Positions 6,205 to 15,083 of a stretch of 64,000 bases of DNA are shown in pieces. The notes beneath the pieces were generated by a model that did no database searches, was not told the DNA's origin, and worked only from the letters and a program-made list of their open reading frames with translations. Each line of letters starts with the position of its first letter. Positions within the stretch are counted from its first letter, which is position 1. The DNA lies in NCBI RefSeq assembly GCF_018403225.1, contig NZ_BOSG01000004.1, positions 186,001-250,000 of the forward strand. Direction: 5' to 3'. A program made the translations under genes and the position numbers. The DNA is from Paenibacillus sp. J23TS9. Lineage in GTDB: Bacteria; Bacillota; Bacilli; Paenibacillales; Paenibacillaceae.

Positions 6205-7740
6205 TTAGTTTCTTTCAATCGTTACGATTTGCTCTTTCGCATCCCAATATCCTTGCGCACCAAGCGCTTTGGTAATGAAACGCATAGGTACGTAGGCGTA
6301 TCCGTCAATATTTTGCACCGGCTGCGTCAGTGTTTCGCTTACTCCGTCGATGGACGCCTGCTTCGAACCTATTTTCAGAACGATTTTGGAACCCGTCAGG
6401 TCATCGGTCAGCGTCATTTGCTTCGTTGCCTGATCCCACAGCAGCTGGGCATCGAGCTCATCGGCTACATATTTCACCGGTACCATCATGATATTGTTCA
6501 CGATTACCGGCTCATATCCGGCGTCATACAGCATGCTAGGATCTTCGTCTGTATACATTGTGAAGGACTTGCGGGTAATGTTCATATCATCCTTCAGCAA
6601 AAGATACAGGTCGGACTGACGATCCAGATGGCGCAGTACCTCGCCTGGTGTTGCATCAATCGGATTCACATCCCAGATTCCCTTCGAGCTGTCCACCGCA
6701 TGAATGGTAACCGGCTCGTTGACTTTCCAGGTTTCCGATTCGGAATGAACCTTGACCTGTTTGATCGGCAGATCCTCACTAGCTGGAAGCTGCACGGTCA
6801 GATCCATGTTTTGCTTACGGATATTCAGTTTGCTATCGAGCAAGAAATCGAGAGAAAGCACGGTATTTTTACCCAGAATCTCGCTAAGCTCTGGCGTTTC
6901 TCCGAGCAGCTCATCTACATTCTTGTCGTAATCGGGAAGCAGCTCATCCAGCATGCCCATCAGCTCATCTACTGCATCATTAATGTTTTTCTCTTTCTCT
7001 GCAGCGTCTGGTGTAGCTGATGCTTCTTCCGGAGCTCCGGCATAAGCTTCAAAAATCGGATAATACGTGTCATACAAGCGGCTGATCAGCTGCTTCACGC
7101 CTTCTTTATCCTTGGATAGGCTCGTCAGGAAGCCTTTGGCCAAGCCCACAAGCTCATCTCCGCGGATGTCGATATGCAGCTTTTGCAGGGAGAGCGACTC
7201 TCCGTTCACTTTATCGGTTACGGGTGTAACTGAAATGGATGATGGGTTCGGCGTATGCTTGAGCAGGAATCCAAACACATCCTTGTACGTTTGAATCAGG
7301 CTTTCATTCGTCATATTTGGACCCACCAAACCAAGATCCAAGTTTTCGAGCTCAAGCGGAACGGACACGGGCTGCGTCATGCCAGCAACCGACAGAGTCA
7401 ACGCCTTCTTGTCCATAGACAGATGGAATGGAAGCTTCTTGCCCTTAAACTGAACCGTTCCTTCCATCGACGCATTATTGGTATCCTGCATGATGGCCTG
7501 ATCGATCGTCACGGAAAAAGAATTAAACATCTCGATGGCCTTCCGGTCCTCTTCCTTCAAATTACCGTCTGCGGGAACCAGCTGCAGGGACAGGGTCTGC
7601 TTGGACATGGATGACTTAACATCCAGCGTGCCGAGAGCTGCCTTACTCACATCCACGCCGCCAACAGCCTGACAGCCCGCGAGCAGCACCAAAAGCAGGG
7701 ACAGCGCCGCGGCCAGTCCCAGTTTGAATCGCTTCATCAT
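6205..7740 (-). CDS. Lipoprotein with C-terminal copper amine oxidase N-terminal-like domain
   Basis: A 511-residue exported protein. The start at 7740 follows AAGGAGGAATATA; the longer frame adds 16 residues without a signal. KRFKLGLAAALSLLLVLLAGC is a lipoprotein signal peptide with lipobox LAGC. The last 130 residues (VIVNNIMMVPVKYVADELDAQLLWDQATKQMTL... and YVPMRFITKALGAQGYWDAKEQIVTI) are two repeats of the Cu_amine_oxidN1 domain, typical of Paenibacillus surface proteins, here probably for envelope attachment. The central acidic region has no recognised domain. A strong terminator follows. Confidence 0.82.
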   Translation of the reverse strand: MMKRFKLGLAAALSLLLVLLAGCQAVGGVDVSKAALGTLDVKSSMSKQTLSLQLVPADGNLKEEDRKAIEMFNSFSVTIDQAIMQDTNNASMEGTVQFKGKKLPFHLSMDKKALTLSVAGMTQPVSVPLELENLDLGLVGPNMTNESLIQTYKDVFGFLLKHTPNPSSISVTPVTDKVNGESLSLQKLHIDIRGDELVGLAKGFLTSLSKDKEGVKQLISRLYDTYYPIFEAYAGAPEEASATPDAAEKEKNINDAVDELMGMLDELLPDYDKNVDELLGETPELSEILGKNTVLSLDFLLDSKLNIRKQNMDLTVQLPASEDLPIKQVKVHSESETWKVNEPVTIHAVDSSKGIWDVNPIDATPGEVLRHLDRQSDLYLLLKDDMNITRKSFTMYTDEDPSMLYDAGYEPVIVNNIMMVPVKYVADELDAQLLWDQATKQMTLTDDLTGSKIVLKIGSKQASIDGVSETLTQPVQNIDGYAYVPMRFITKALGAQGYWDAKEQIVTIERN

Positions 7741-7897
7741 TATATTCCTCCTTATGTATTCATGATTAGTTCTACTACAATAGCTCACCCCGGAATTATT
7801 CCGATTAAATATAGTATGCCAGCGCCTGTCTGTTCATGTAAATACATTTTTTCATGAATTTGGTATCTTCTATCTCCAAACTTCATTCCCTATGTAA

Positions 7898-7945
7898 AAA
7901 GCCAACCCTTGCGCGACCTGCTGCAGACCGCCTTGAGTTGGCTTT
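7898..7945 (-). terminator. Terminator after the GNAT gene
   Basis: AAAGCCAAC (7898-7906) pairs with GTTGGCTTT (7937-7945); on the minus strand a run of T follows (GGCTTTTTAC). Confidence 0.75.
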
Positions 7946-8002
7946 ATCTCGTTCCATATCCGTATGATTTAAACTATTGCCAGAGTCTTCGCCTAAAATC
8001 TC

Positions 8003-8518
8003 TTATGCCGAAGCCTCTACCTTTTTGCCCACGATAACGAGATCGCGCTCCATTCCATCCAGCTCAGCCACGCCCGGCAGGAAGCCCCAATCCTCAAAAC
8101 CGTACTTCCGCAGCAGCCTTAAACTTGGATCATTGTGACCAAAGACAAAGCCGACCAAACGCTTAATTCCAAGACTCGGGCAGGCTTCAAAAGCCTTTTC
8201 CAGCAAAATACCGCCCACGCCCTTGCCACGGCAGGCTTCAGACACATAAATGCTGATTTCAGCTGTCCCGTTATAGGCAGCGCGTCCGTAAAAAGATTGA
8301 AAGCTCAACCAGGCTAACGTCTCTCCCTCCGACTTCATAACCCACAGCGGACGGTGATGGCTGTTATGCTCTTCAAACCAGCGCTGGCGGCTCTCCACAG
8401 TCACTGGGTCCAGATCCGCGGTTACCACTCGCCCGGCGACAGTCGTGTTATAAATGTCAACGATGGCGGGCAGATCTGCGGCCTGTGCATTTTCGATCGT
8501 ATAGTTGTCCAGTTTCAT
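8003..8518 (-). CDS. GNAT acetyltransferase, phosphinothricin acetyltransferase-like
   Basis: A 171-residue GNAT protein. The N-terminus [17 protein letters not shown] and the [20 protein letters not shown] segment are those of the PAT/Bar/YwnH subfamily; the acetyl-CoA loop is [11 protein letters not shown] (about residue 100), followed by [25 protein letters not shown]. Members acetylate phosphinothricin, methionine sulfoximine or related amino acid analogues; which one here is unknown. It lies 78 bases after the SDR gene on the same strand and may be cotranscribed with it. Confidence 0.82.
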   Translation of the reverse strand: MKLDNYTIENAQAADLPAIVDIYNTTVAGRVVTADLDPVTVESRQRWFEEHNSHHRPLWVMKSEGETLAWLSFQSFYGRAAYNGTAEISIYVSEACRGKGVGGILLEKAFEACPSLGIKRLVGFVFGHNDPSLRLLRKYGFEDWGFLPGVAELDGMERDLVIVGKKVEASA

Positions 8519-8596
8519 GATGTATTCATTCCTCCTGCGGTATCCGATTGGTTTGTTTTTATTTTATAGGAAGAATGCCGGATGCGCTATCTGGAA

Positions 8597-9442
8597 TCAC
8601 GCTTCATTAAGTCCCACCTGCTCGCAGCTCCATTCCCACAGCCGCTTGGCATCCTCTTTGCTTTCTGCTTTGGACGAAAGTTTCTGCGGCTTCCTCTTGT
8701 AAAAATACTGCCCGCTGACCTTCGCAAGCTCCGATGCCGAAGCCAGATACACCGCCGTGTCTGCTCCCTGCTCAGGGGACAAAAAGAACGGCTTCAGCAT
8801 CGCCAGTACCGTTTTGCCAAAACCGGTGTCGCGGTTCACCCCGATTTGTGTGCCTACAGCCCCCGGATGAACGCAGTTCGCGGTTACATTCGTGCCTGTT
8901 AGGCGCGAAGCCAACTCCTTCGTGAACAGAATATTCGCCAGTTTGGACTGTGCATACGCTTTGGCCGGATTGAATCCACGCTTCAGGAATAGATCGTCGA
9001 AGTGGATTTTTCCAGCCTTATAGGCACCGGAAGCCACCGTCACCACTCTTCCTTGACTGGAAGCCCGCAAAGTATCAAGCAGCAGATTCGTCAGCAGAAA
9101 ATGGCCCAGATGATTCACACCCAGATCCATTTCGAAACCGTCAGCCGTCTCCTGGCGTTTGATCATAACCACACCAGCATTGTTGAGCAGCACATCCAGT
9201 TTTTCATACCGGTCTGTAAAAGCCGCTGCAAACGCCCGAATGCTGGACAACCTGCCTAAATCGCAAAGCATTAGATGAATCCGTTCCGAGCCGCTTTGCC
9301 GGATGGCCTCTGCCAGAGCGGCCTGTCCCCGTTGTTCACTGCGGCACACCATCACGACTTCTGCTCCCTGCTTGGCAAGCGCTACCGTAGAAGCCAGCCC
9401 CATGCCCGAATTCGCTCCGGTCACTAACACAACCTTATCCAT
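8597..9442 (-). CDS. Short-chain dehydrogenase/reductase (retinol dehydrogenase-like)
   Basis: A 281-residue SDR. NAD(P) motif TGANSGMG (residues 8-15), the CDLG adenine loop near 61, NNAG at about 88-91, catalytic S in VTVASGAYK and the YAQSK pair (Y-x-x-x-K) near residue 160. VCRS after strand 2 suggests NADPH. The C-terminal region resembles the RDH11-14/WWOX-like bacterial SDRs that reduce lipophilic carbonyls. The substrate is unknown. It diverges from the DUF2231 gene. Confidence 0.85.
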   Translation of the reverse strand: MDKVVLVTGANSGMGLASTVALAKQGAEVVMVCRSEQRGQAALAEAIRQSGSERIHLMLCDLGRLSSIRAFAAAFTDRYEKLDVLLNNAGVVMIKRQETADGFEMDLGVNHLGHFLLTNLLLDTLRASSQGRVVTVASGAYKAGKIHFDDLFLKRGFNPAKAYAQSKLANILFTKELASRLTGTNVTANCVHPGAVGTQIGVNRDTGFGKTVLAMLKPFFLSPEQGADTAVYLASASELAKVSGQYFYKRKPQKLSSKAESKEDAKRLWEWSCEQVGLNEA

Positions 9443-9658
9443 CGGTTTTCCTCCTGTCCAGAATTTTGCATATGTTATGCCGGCATCCCTATGATCATGA
9501 TACGGTCCATAGTTATTCTTAATTGTAATTAAACATTACAGAGTCCGGAAATCAATCGTTTTATTTCCATGTCCAGCTTCATGTTTTCTCAGCGAATTTT
9601 AATCTCCTCCCATTATGATAGCTTTGACTAAGCCTATTTGATATGAGGAGGAAACCGA

Positions 9659-10102
9659 ATGAGTACGCCGCTGCATCCCCTGATCGTCCATTTTCCAATC
9701 GCGTTATTATTTCTGGCAGCTATTGTACAGATCCTTGCCCTATGGCGACCACGGCTGTTTGACTGGCCTGCAAACGCCCTGTTGGGGCTGGGATTCATCA
9801 GCGGTATCGCAGCCTATATGACGGGTGATGGCGGAGAAGATTATGCCAAGACCGTATTCGGTGCAACTGGAGCCATGATTCACAAACACGAAAATATCGC
9901 TTTCTTTACCCTCGTGGTCTTTGGAGTCCTGCTTGCTATAAAAGTGCTGGTTCGGCTGCCTTGGATAAAGAAACATTTTGCAGCAGGGATTCGCTGGATT
10001 GCACCACTACTGCTGATCATTTCCTTAGCCGGGCTTATACTCATTTATTATACCGGTCATTATGGTGGAGAGATCGTCTATCACAGCAGCATTGGACAAT
10101 AG
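9659..10102 (+). CDS. DUF2231 integral membrane protein
   Basis: A 147-residue membrane protein beginning STPLHPLIVHFPIALLFLAAIVQ, the defining HPxxVHFPIA motif of DUF2231, with four predicted membrane helices. Conserved histidines in HPLIVH, HKHENIAF and TGHYGGEIVYH could bind heme or metal; similar families sit near cytochromes. GAGGAGGAAACCG precedes the ATG. It is transcribed alone and followed by a terminator. Confidence 0.85.
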   Translation: MSTPLHPLIVHFPIALLFLAAIVQILALWRPRLFDWPANALLGLGFISGIAAYMTGDGGEDYAKTVFGATGAMIHKHENIAFFTLVVFGVLLAIKVLVRLPWIKKHFAAGIRWIAPLLLIISLAGLILIYYTGHYGGEIVYHSSIGQ

Positions 10103-10202
10103 GACATGTTTAAGAACGCTAAATCCCGCAGGGCATGATTCACGCGGCATTAGAACCCTATTTCCGACGAGCTCAAACGTTGCCCCACCTCATTTGTACA
10201 CT

Positions 10203-10247
10203 AAACACCTGTCTGCATTAAATGCACACCGGTGTTTTTTTATTTTT
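10203..10247 (+). terminator. Terminator after the DUF2231 gene
   Basis: AAACACC (10203-10209) pairs with GGTGTTT (10231-10237), then TTTTTATTTTT. An inner TGCAT/ATGCA pair extends the structure. Confidence 0.7.
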
Positions 10248-10297
10248 CCAGTCCGCAGCATTATAATAAGAAGGAACTTAATCCCAAAGGAGGTGCA

Positions 10298-10313
10298 CCG
10301 GATTATCATCCGG
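10298..10313 (+). promoter_or_regulatory. Hairpin between ribosome binding site and start codon
   Basis: CCGGAT (10298-10303), loop TATC, ATCCGG (10308-10313). It lies between AAAGGAGG (10286-10293) and the only nearby ATG (10320). Folding it would shorten the effective spacing from 26 to about 10 bases. The alternative is an in-frame ATT start at 10302. Confidence 0.45.
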
Positions 10314-10319
10314 AAATAT

Positions 10320-11054
10320 ATGAAACTTGGACAACGAATCGCTTCTATAGAATTGTTTGCGCAGCCTGGCTCTGCCGAGCCTGCATATCAGCCTGTACTG
10401 CTGTGGGATGAGAACGGGGCAACGCTGGTGGACACCGGCAATATCGGACAAATGGACCAAATCACGAAAGCCGTGCAGGATATCGGACTTCAGCTTTCGG
10501 ATATCAAACGGATTATTGTGACGCATCAGGATATTGACCATATCGGCAATCTGGCCGCATTAACGGCGGCATACCCGGACATCGAGGTCTGGGCGCATGC
10601 CGACGATATTCCCTACATCACCGGAGAGAAGCGTATGATTAAAATGACAGATGAAAGGCTCTCTCAAATGCCTGAAGCTGCCCGGACAGCGCTTCACTCT
10701 TTTTTTAACCAGCTGCCTTCCATTCGCATCAACCGCGTAATCAAGGACGGCGAAATGCTTGAAATTCATGGGGGAATGCGCGTCATCCATACGCCAGGGC
10801 ATACACCCGGTCACATCTGCCTGTACCTGCCCCAGGAAAAGCTGCTGCTGGCTGCGGACGAACTTCGTGTCGTTGACGGCGAGCTGGTCGGTCCGGCGGA
10901 AGCTTTTACACCAGATATGCAAGAAGCCGTACGGAGCCTGCATAAACTAACGGATCTGCCGCTGGAAAAAGTGTTCTGCTACCACGGCGGTTTATATGTT
11001 CATGAAACCTCCGCGCGCATTGCCGAGCTCATTCACATTCTTGAACAGGCTTAA
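10320..11054 (+). CDS. Metallo-beta-lactamase fold hydrolase
   Basis: A 244-residue MBL-fold protein. The metal-binding motif is THQDIDHIGN (near residue 61), a Firmicutes variant of HxHxDH; further ligands are in HTPGHTPGHICLY (near residue 160), DEL around 180 and the final YHGG. It resembles glyoxalase II/lactonase-like hydrolases; the substrate is unknown. The ATG at 10320 starts MKLGQRI but lies 26 bases from the Shine-Dalgarno, with a hairpin between. A true start at ATT 10302, six codons upstream and eight bases from GGAGG, is a real alternative. Confidence 0.82.
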   Translation: MKLGQRIASIELFAQPGSAEPAYQPVLLWDENGATLVDTGNIGQMDQITKAVQDIGLQLSDIKRIIVTHQDIDHIGNLAALTAAYPDIEVWAHADDIPYITGEKRMIKMTDERLSQMPEAARTALHSFFNQLPSIRINRVIKDGEMLEIHGGMRVIHTPGHTPGHICLYLPQEKLLLAADELRVVDGELVGPAEAFTPDMQEAVRSLHKLTDLPLEKVFCYHGGLYVHETSARIAELIHILEQA

Positions 11055-11148
11055 GATAAACTTTTAAATGACATTCAGGCTCACAGAGCTGGAGTGCTAT
11101 AATACATGTATGAACGAGAGACCCTTGCTGAGAAAGGAAGACCTGAAT

Positions 11149-12240
11149 ATGAGTATCCGTATGGAACAATTGGAACAATCCATAAATGAAAAGGGACTGG
11201 ACAGCCTGCTCGTTACCGATCCCAAGCATGTGTATTATTTAACCGGATTTGCGAGCAATCCGCATGAACGTTTTCTCGGCCTGCTGCTGATCCGCGGCGA
11301 AGAGCCGCTTCTGATCGTGCCCGCACTGGACGCCGAGGCTGCCGCGGCCGCATCCAGCGTACAAAAGATCGTAACCCACAGCGATACGGATAATCCGTAC
11401 CTGCTGCTGCAGCAGCAGTTTAAGGGAAGCATCGGGACCCTCGGCATTGAAAAAGAGCAGCTGACCGTGGCGCGTTATGAGGAGCTCGTGGAATCTGTAC
11501 CGGCTAAGCAGTACGCCGATATCGGACCGCTGCTCCGCAGCATGCGTGTCAATAAATCTCCGGAAGAGATCAAACGCATGAAGCATGCGATGGAGCTCAT
11601 CGAGGAAGTGCTGCGTCAAGGGCTGAAAAGCGTAAAGGTAGGCGTAACCGAAATTGAAATCGTGGCCGAGCTGGAATATTTAATGAAGAAACTCGGTGCG
11701 CAGGGTCCCTCCTTCGATACGATGGTATTGTCCGGACCTAAAACCGCGCTGCCGCACGGCACGCCGGGTGACCGCAAGATCCAGCATGGTGATCTGCTGA
11801 TGTTCGACATGGGGGTATATGCGGATGGCTATGCCTCCGATATCACCCGCACCTTTGCGGTGGGTGAGATTTCACCTGAACAGAAGAACATTTACAACGC
11901 CGTACTGGAAGCCAATCTGCAGGGTATTCAGGCCATCAAGCCTGGCGTAACGCTTGCCTCGGTCGACCAAGCAGCCCGAGCTGCCATCGAAAAAGCCGGC
12001 TATGGCCCTTATTTCCTTCACCGCCTGGGTCATGGACTCGGCATGGACGTGCATGAATATCCTTCCGTTCACGGCAACAATACCGACCTGGTTCAGCCGG
12101 GCATGGTATTTACCGTCGAGCCGGGGGTCTATGTGGCGGGACTTGGCGGCGTACGGATCGAGGACGATATTTTCGTAACGGAAAACGGTGTCGAGGTGTT
12201 GACCTCCTACCCGAAAGATCTGATACCCCTCGAAGGCTGA
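11149..12240 (+). CDS. Xaa-Pro peptidase (M24 family, prolidase-like)
   Basis: A 363-residue aminopeptidase P/prolidase-type enzyme that cleaves X-Pro bonds in peptides. The N-terminal creatinase-like domain (DSLLVTDPKHVYYLTGF) is followed by the pita-bread domain with all five metal ligands: D and D in FDMGVYADGYASDITRTFA, H in HRLGHGLGMDVHE, E in FTVEPGVYV and E in GVRIEDD. The start at 11149 follows GAAAGGAAG; a longer frame from 11068 lacks a site. It is cytoplasmic, and convergent with the queuosine transporter gene. Confidence 0.92.
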   Translation: MSIRMEQLEQSINEKGLDSLLVTDPKHVYYLTGFASNPHERFLGLLLIRGEEPLLIVPALDAEAAAAASSVQKIVTHSDTDNPYLLLQQQFKGSIGTLGIEKEQLTVARYEELVESVPAKQYADIGPLLRSMRVNKSPEEIKRMKHAMELIEEVLRQGLKSVKVGVTEIEIVAELEYLMKKLGAQGPSFDTMVLSGPKTALPHGTPGDRKIQHGDLLMFDMGVYADGYASDITRTFAVGEISPEQKNIYNAVLEANLQGIQAIKPGVTLASVDQAARAAIEKAGYGPYFLHRLGHGLGMDVHEYPSVHGNNTDLVQPGMVFTVEPGVYVAGLGGVRIEDDIFVTENGVEVLTSYPKDLIPLEG

Positions 12241-12266
12241 TGGTCGTATTGACTGCCTAAACCATC

Positions 12267-12316
12267 AAAAAACCGGAAGCTTCATCCCGTACGGGGATGC
12301 TGCCTCCGGTTTTTTA
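12267..12316. terminator. Bidirectional terminator
   Basis: AAAAAACCGGAAGC ... CCGGTTTTTT with an inner CATCCC/GGGATG pair, flanked by A and T runs. It serves the peptidase gene on the plus strand and the queuosine transporter gene on the minus strand. Confidence 0.85.
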
Positions 12317-12347
12317 TTTCAATCTTATGATGAATGAATCAAAGCAT

Positions 12348-13049
12348 CTATTCCTTATCCTCATCGGCAAATTTGAAGTCGCGTGCAATGTATAGGAACG
12401 GTGTACCTACAGCCGTGAGCACGAATTTGATAATATACGTCGTCACGAAAACTTCCATCCAGATGGTCAAAGTAAAACCTTCTCTTCCCGCAAAAGCGAT
12501 GAGGCAAAAAATGAGCGTATCCACCAGCGAGCTGATCATCGTACTGCCGTTGTTTCGGATCCAGAACTGATTACGTTTGCCGTAGAACTTTCGGATCCAG
12601 GTGTACAGCTTCACATCCAGGAACTGACTGACAAAATATGCGGTCAGACTTCCCAGCGCAAGCCGCGGCATCAGGCCGAATATATTCTGCAATGCCTTCT
12701 GAATCTCATCATCACTTCCGCCCAGCGGCGAGAAGTAAAGAGCCATTTGCATGAGCACCGTGGTCATGATCAGTGTAAAAAAACCGAACCAGACTGCCTT
12801 CTGCGCTTCCTTCCTGCCGTATTTCTCGTTCAGCAGGTCGCTTGTCATATACAGGCTGACATACATCGTATTGCCGAGTGTCATGGCGATGCCGAAAATA
12901 TCAATGGTTTTGGTTACCTGAATGTTAGCAACAACGGTCGCCACCCCGATCCAGGCATACAACCCCTTTTTGCCGAACAGACGGTAACACAGCAAATACA
13001 GTGAAAAATTCACGAGTACGTAAACGATACCCCATAGTAAATTGAACAT
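12348..13049 (-). CDS. Queuosine precursor transporter (YhhQ/VUT family)
   Basis: A 233-residue protein with about six membrane helices. It carries the family features VATVVANIQVTKTIDIFGI, TSDLLNEKYGRKEAQKAVWFGF and LVDTLIFCLIAFAG, known for the YhhQ/VUT (DUF165) transporters that take up queuosine precursors preQ0/preQ1. The start at 13049 follows AGGAGG. The preQ1-I riboswitch in its leader supports the substrate independently. It is transcribed alone towards a shared terminator. Confidence 0.9.
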   Translation of the reverse strand: MFNLLWGIVYVLVNFSLYLLCYRLFGKKGLYAWIGVATVVANIQVTKTIDIFGIAMTLGNTMYVSLYMTSDLLNEKYGRKEAQKAVWFGFFTLIMTTVLMQMALYFSPLGGSDDEIQKALQNIFGLMPRLALGSLTAYFVSQFLDVKLYTWIRKFYGKRNQFWIRNNGSTMISSLVDTLIFCLIAFAGREGFTLTIWMEVFVTTYIIKFVLTAVGTPFLYIARDFKFADEDKE

Positions 13050-13057
13050 GATGACTT

Positions 13058-13096
13058 CCTCCTAGTTTTGATTACGCGGGATGGTTACGAACCGCG
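13058..13096 (-). promoter_or_regulatory. preQ1-I riboswitch
   Basis: Read on the minus strand: stem CGCGG, then TTCGTAACCATC, closing arm CCGCG, linker TAATC and the A-rich tail AAAACTAGGAGG. This matches the preQ1 class I layout position for position (compare B. subtilis queC: AGAGG, TTC, nine bases, CCTCT, A-rich tail ending CTAAGG). The tail that would form the pseudoknot includes the Shine-Dalgarno of the YhhQ gene, so control is probably at translation: preQ1 binding hides AGGAGG. Confidence 0.85.
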
Positions 13097-13212
13097 GTGT
13101 CCAAGACAGGCCTTTGCCGCTTGAAAAACATGATCTAATGTAACATAATCTCTTTCCTGTGGCTACGATTTTTTTCGTAATTACATATATTCCAATTAAT
13201 AAGCTGCTGAAC

Positions 13213-13245
13213 AGGAAAAGAGCCCCGGCGTCCTGCCGGGGCTCT
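13213..13245 (-). terminator. Terminator of tcyP
   Basis: Eleven-base perfect stem AGAGCCCCGGC (13219-13229) / GCCGGGGCTCT (13235-13245) with loop GTCCT, followed by TTTTCC on the minus strand. Confidence 0.88.
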
Positions 13246-13293
13246 GCTTACTATCTTTTATGGAAGAAAGCTTCCTGTCTTATTCAATTCTTC

Positions 13294-14688
13294 TTAGGCT
13301 TGAACGGCATTATCCAGATCCACATTGTTATTGAAGACATCATGGTCGTTTTCTTTCAAAACCTTACTGGATACAAGCCCTGCCACCATCGAGTCGTTGA
13401 CGTTCAGCGCCGTACGGCCCATATCGATCAGCGGTTCAACCGAGATCAGGAGACCGGCAAGTGCTACCGGAAGGTTCATCGTAGATAGTACGATCAGGGA
13501 AGCGAATGTCGCCCCGCCGCCTACACCGGCTACTCCGAAGGAACTGATAACCACGATCAGGATCAGCTTCACGATAAAGCCCCAGCTCAGTGGATCAATA
13601 CCAACCGTTGGTGCGATCATGCAGGCAAGCATAGCCGGATAAATACCCGCGCAGCCGTTCTGTCCGATCGTAGCGCCGAAGGTAGCTGACAAGTTGGCAA
13701 TCCCTTCGGATACGCCAAGCTTCTTCGTTTGCGTCTCCACGTTCAGCGGGATCGTTGCCGCACTGGAACGGGAAGTGAACGCAAAGGTCAGAGTAGGGAA
13801 TACTTTTCTCACATATTGGATCGGATTGAATCCGAAGAGAGCAATGATAATCAAATGAATGATAAACATAACAATCAAGGCAACGTACGATGCACCCACG
13901 AATTTGATCAGCTTCAGGATCTCATCGACATTGGTGGTCGCCACCGTCTTCGTGATCAAGGCCAGGATACCGTATGGCGTCAGCCTCAACACGAGCGTAA
14001 CGATCCTGAGCACAACGGCGTAGACCGCTTCGACCAATTTACGGAAGGTTGCAGCCTGTTCAGGTTTCTTGCGGTCAATGCCAAGTACGGCAACGCCAAT
14101 GAATGCGGAGAAAATAACGACAGCCAGCGTGGAAGAACGACGCGCACCTGTCATATCCGCAAACGGATTGGTCGGCACAAATTCCAGAATCTGCTGCGGA
14201 ATCGTTTTGTCCTGAACATCACCGAGCTTCTGCTCCAGCTTTTGTCCTTGCTGTGTTTCACGGTCGCCCGCTTTGATATCAATGGCTTTCAGGTTAAAGC
14301 TGATGCTGGTCGCGATACTGACTGCAGCAGCGATGGCTACAGTAATCAGCAGTACGGCGATAATCGATGCACTCATTTTGCCGAGATTCTGTCTGCCCTT
14401 CAAGTTCATGATCGCGGAAATGATCGAAACCATAATCAGTGGAATAACCACCATTTGCAGCAGGCCGACATAACCGTAGCCCGCCAAGTTGAACCAGTCC
14501 GTTGACTTGGTAATGACGGCGGAATCAACGCCGAAGATCAACTGCAAAATAACGCCAAACACGACGCCGAGTCCAAGTCCGGCAAAAACGCGTTTCGTGA
14601 ACGATACATGCTTTTTCTGCATCCAGAGCAGCAAACCGATGAGAGCCAGCATGACGATCACATTGACAATAACCCATAATGTATTCAT
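13294..14688 (-). CDS. tcyP: L-cystine uptake carrier TcyP
   Basis: A 464-residue sodium/dicarboxylate symporter-family (DAACS) carrier close to B. subtilis TcyP (YhcL), which imports L-cystine. Signatures: the serine-rich re-entrant loop FAFTSRSSAATIPLN, the NLSATFGATIGQNGCAGIYPA segment, and the GVGGGATFASLIVLSTM loop before the substrate-site residues MGRTALNVNDS. Eight or more hydrophobic helices are evident. It is transcribed alone; the AT-rich upstream region has a CAAATAG-containing motif also seen upstream of the sulfate operon. Confidence 0.88.
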   Translation of the reverse strand: MNTLWVIVNVIVMLALIGLLLWMQKKHVSFTKRVFAGLGLGVVFGVILQLIFGVDSAVITKSTDWFNLAGYGYVGLLQMVVIPLIMVSIISAIMNLKGRQNLGKMSASIIAVLLITVAIAAAVSIATSISFNLKAIDIKAGDRETQQGQKLEQKLGDVQDKTIPQQILEFVPTNPFADMTGARRSSTLAVVIFSAFIGVAVLGIDRKKPEQAATFRKLVEAVYAVVLRIVTLVLRLTPYGILALITKTVATTNVDEILKLIKFVGASYVALIVMFIIHLIIIALFGFNPIQYVRKVFPTLTFAFTSRSSAATIPLNVETQTKKLGVSEGIANLSATFGATIGQNGCAGIYPAMLACMIAPTVGIDPLSWGFIVKLILIVVISSFGVAGVGGGATFASLIVLSTMNLPVALAGLLISVEPLIDMGRTALNVNDSMVAGLVSSKVLKENDHDVFNNNVDLDNAVQA

Positions 14689-15006
14689 GTTCTTTTTTGC
14701 ACCCCTTTATTGTAAGGCTTGTGCAGATCATCCAGCCGCAGCCGATCGGATGTCCGCATGACCTGATTTAAAATTATGTTGCCGGAAGTGAGTTTAATCC
14801 TTGGAAATAGTCAAGCTTCACATGTCGGTTGTGAAACTGTCTTTCCAGAAAAGCTTCCGCTACACGCGGATTGTCTTGTGAAAATATGTCGAAATAAGTT
14901 TTTTTTCATATTAGCATAATTCATACTATTTGGATAGGATTAATTTTATGAGTATATTTTTGGAATAAAATTGAATAACAAACGAAAAACCCATACATTC
15001 CGAATC
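14689..15006. other. Non-coding stretch upstream of tcyP
   Basis: About 320 bases with no supported gene. It holds the tcyP leader (possible hairpin CCGC/GCGG near 14858) and an AT-rich block around 14895-14990 likely to contain the promoter. The motif CCAAATAGTATGAATT (minus strand, 14933-14918) is the only candidate operator I see. No riboswitch or T-box was recognised. Confidence 0.5.
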
Positions 15007-15049
15007 TAAAAAAAGAAGCCATCCCTTGAATCACTTCTGGATGGCTTCT
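15007..15049 (-). terminator. Terminator of the cobalamin operon
   Basis: AGAAGCCATCC (15014-15024) pairs with GGATGGCTTCT (15039-15049); seven T residues follow on the minus strand. It lies 35 bases after the cobQ stop codon. Confidence 0.88.
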
Positions 15050-15083
15050 ATTCACTTTGTACCCGTTTTTATGAAATTATAAC

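Noticed and set aside
13729..14505. Plus-strand frame of 258 codons
   Set aside because: Antisense of tcyP; rich in R, N, D and H with no domain.
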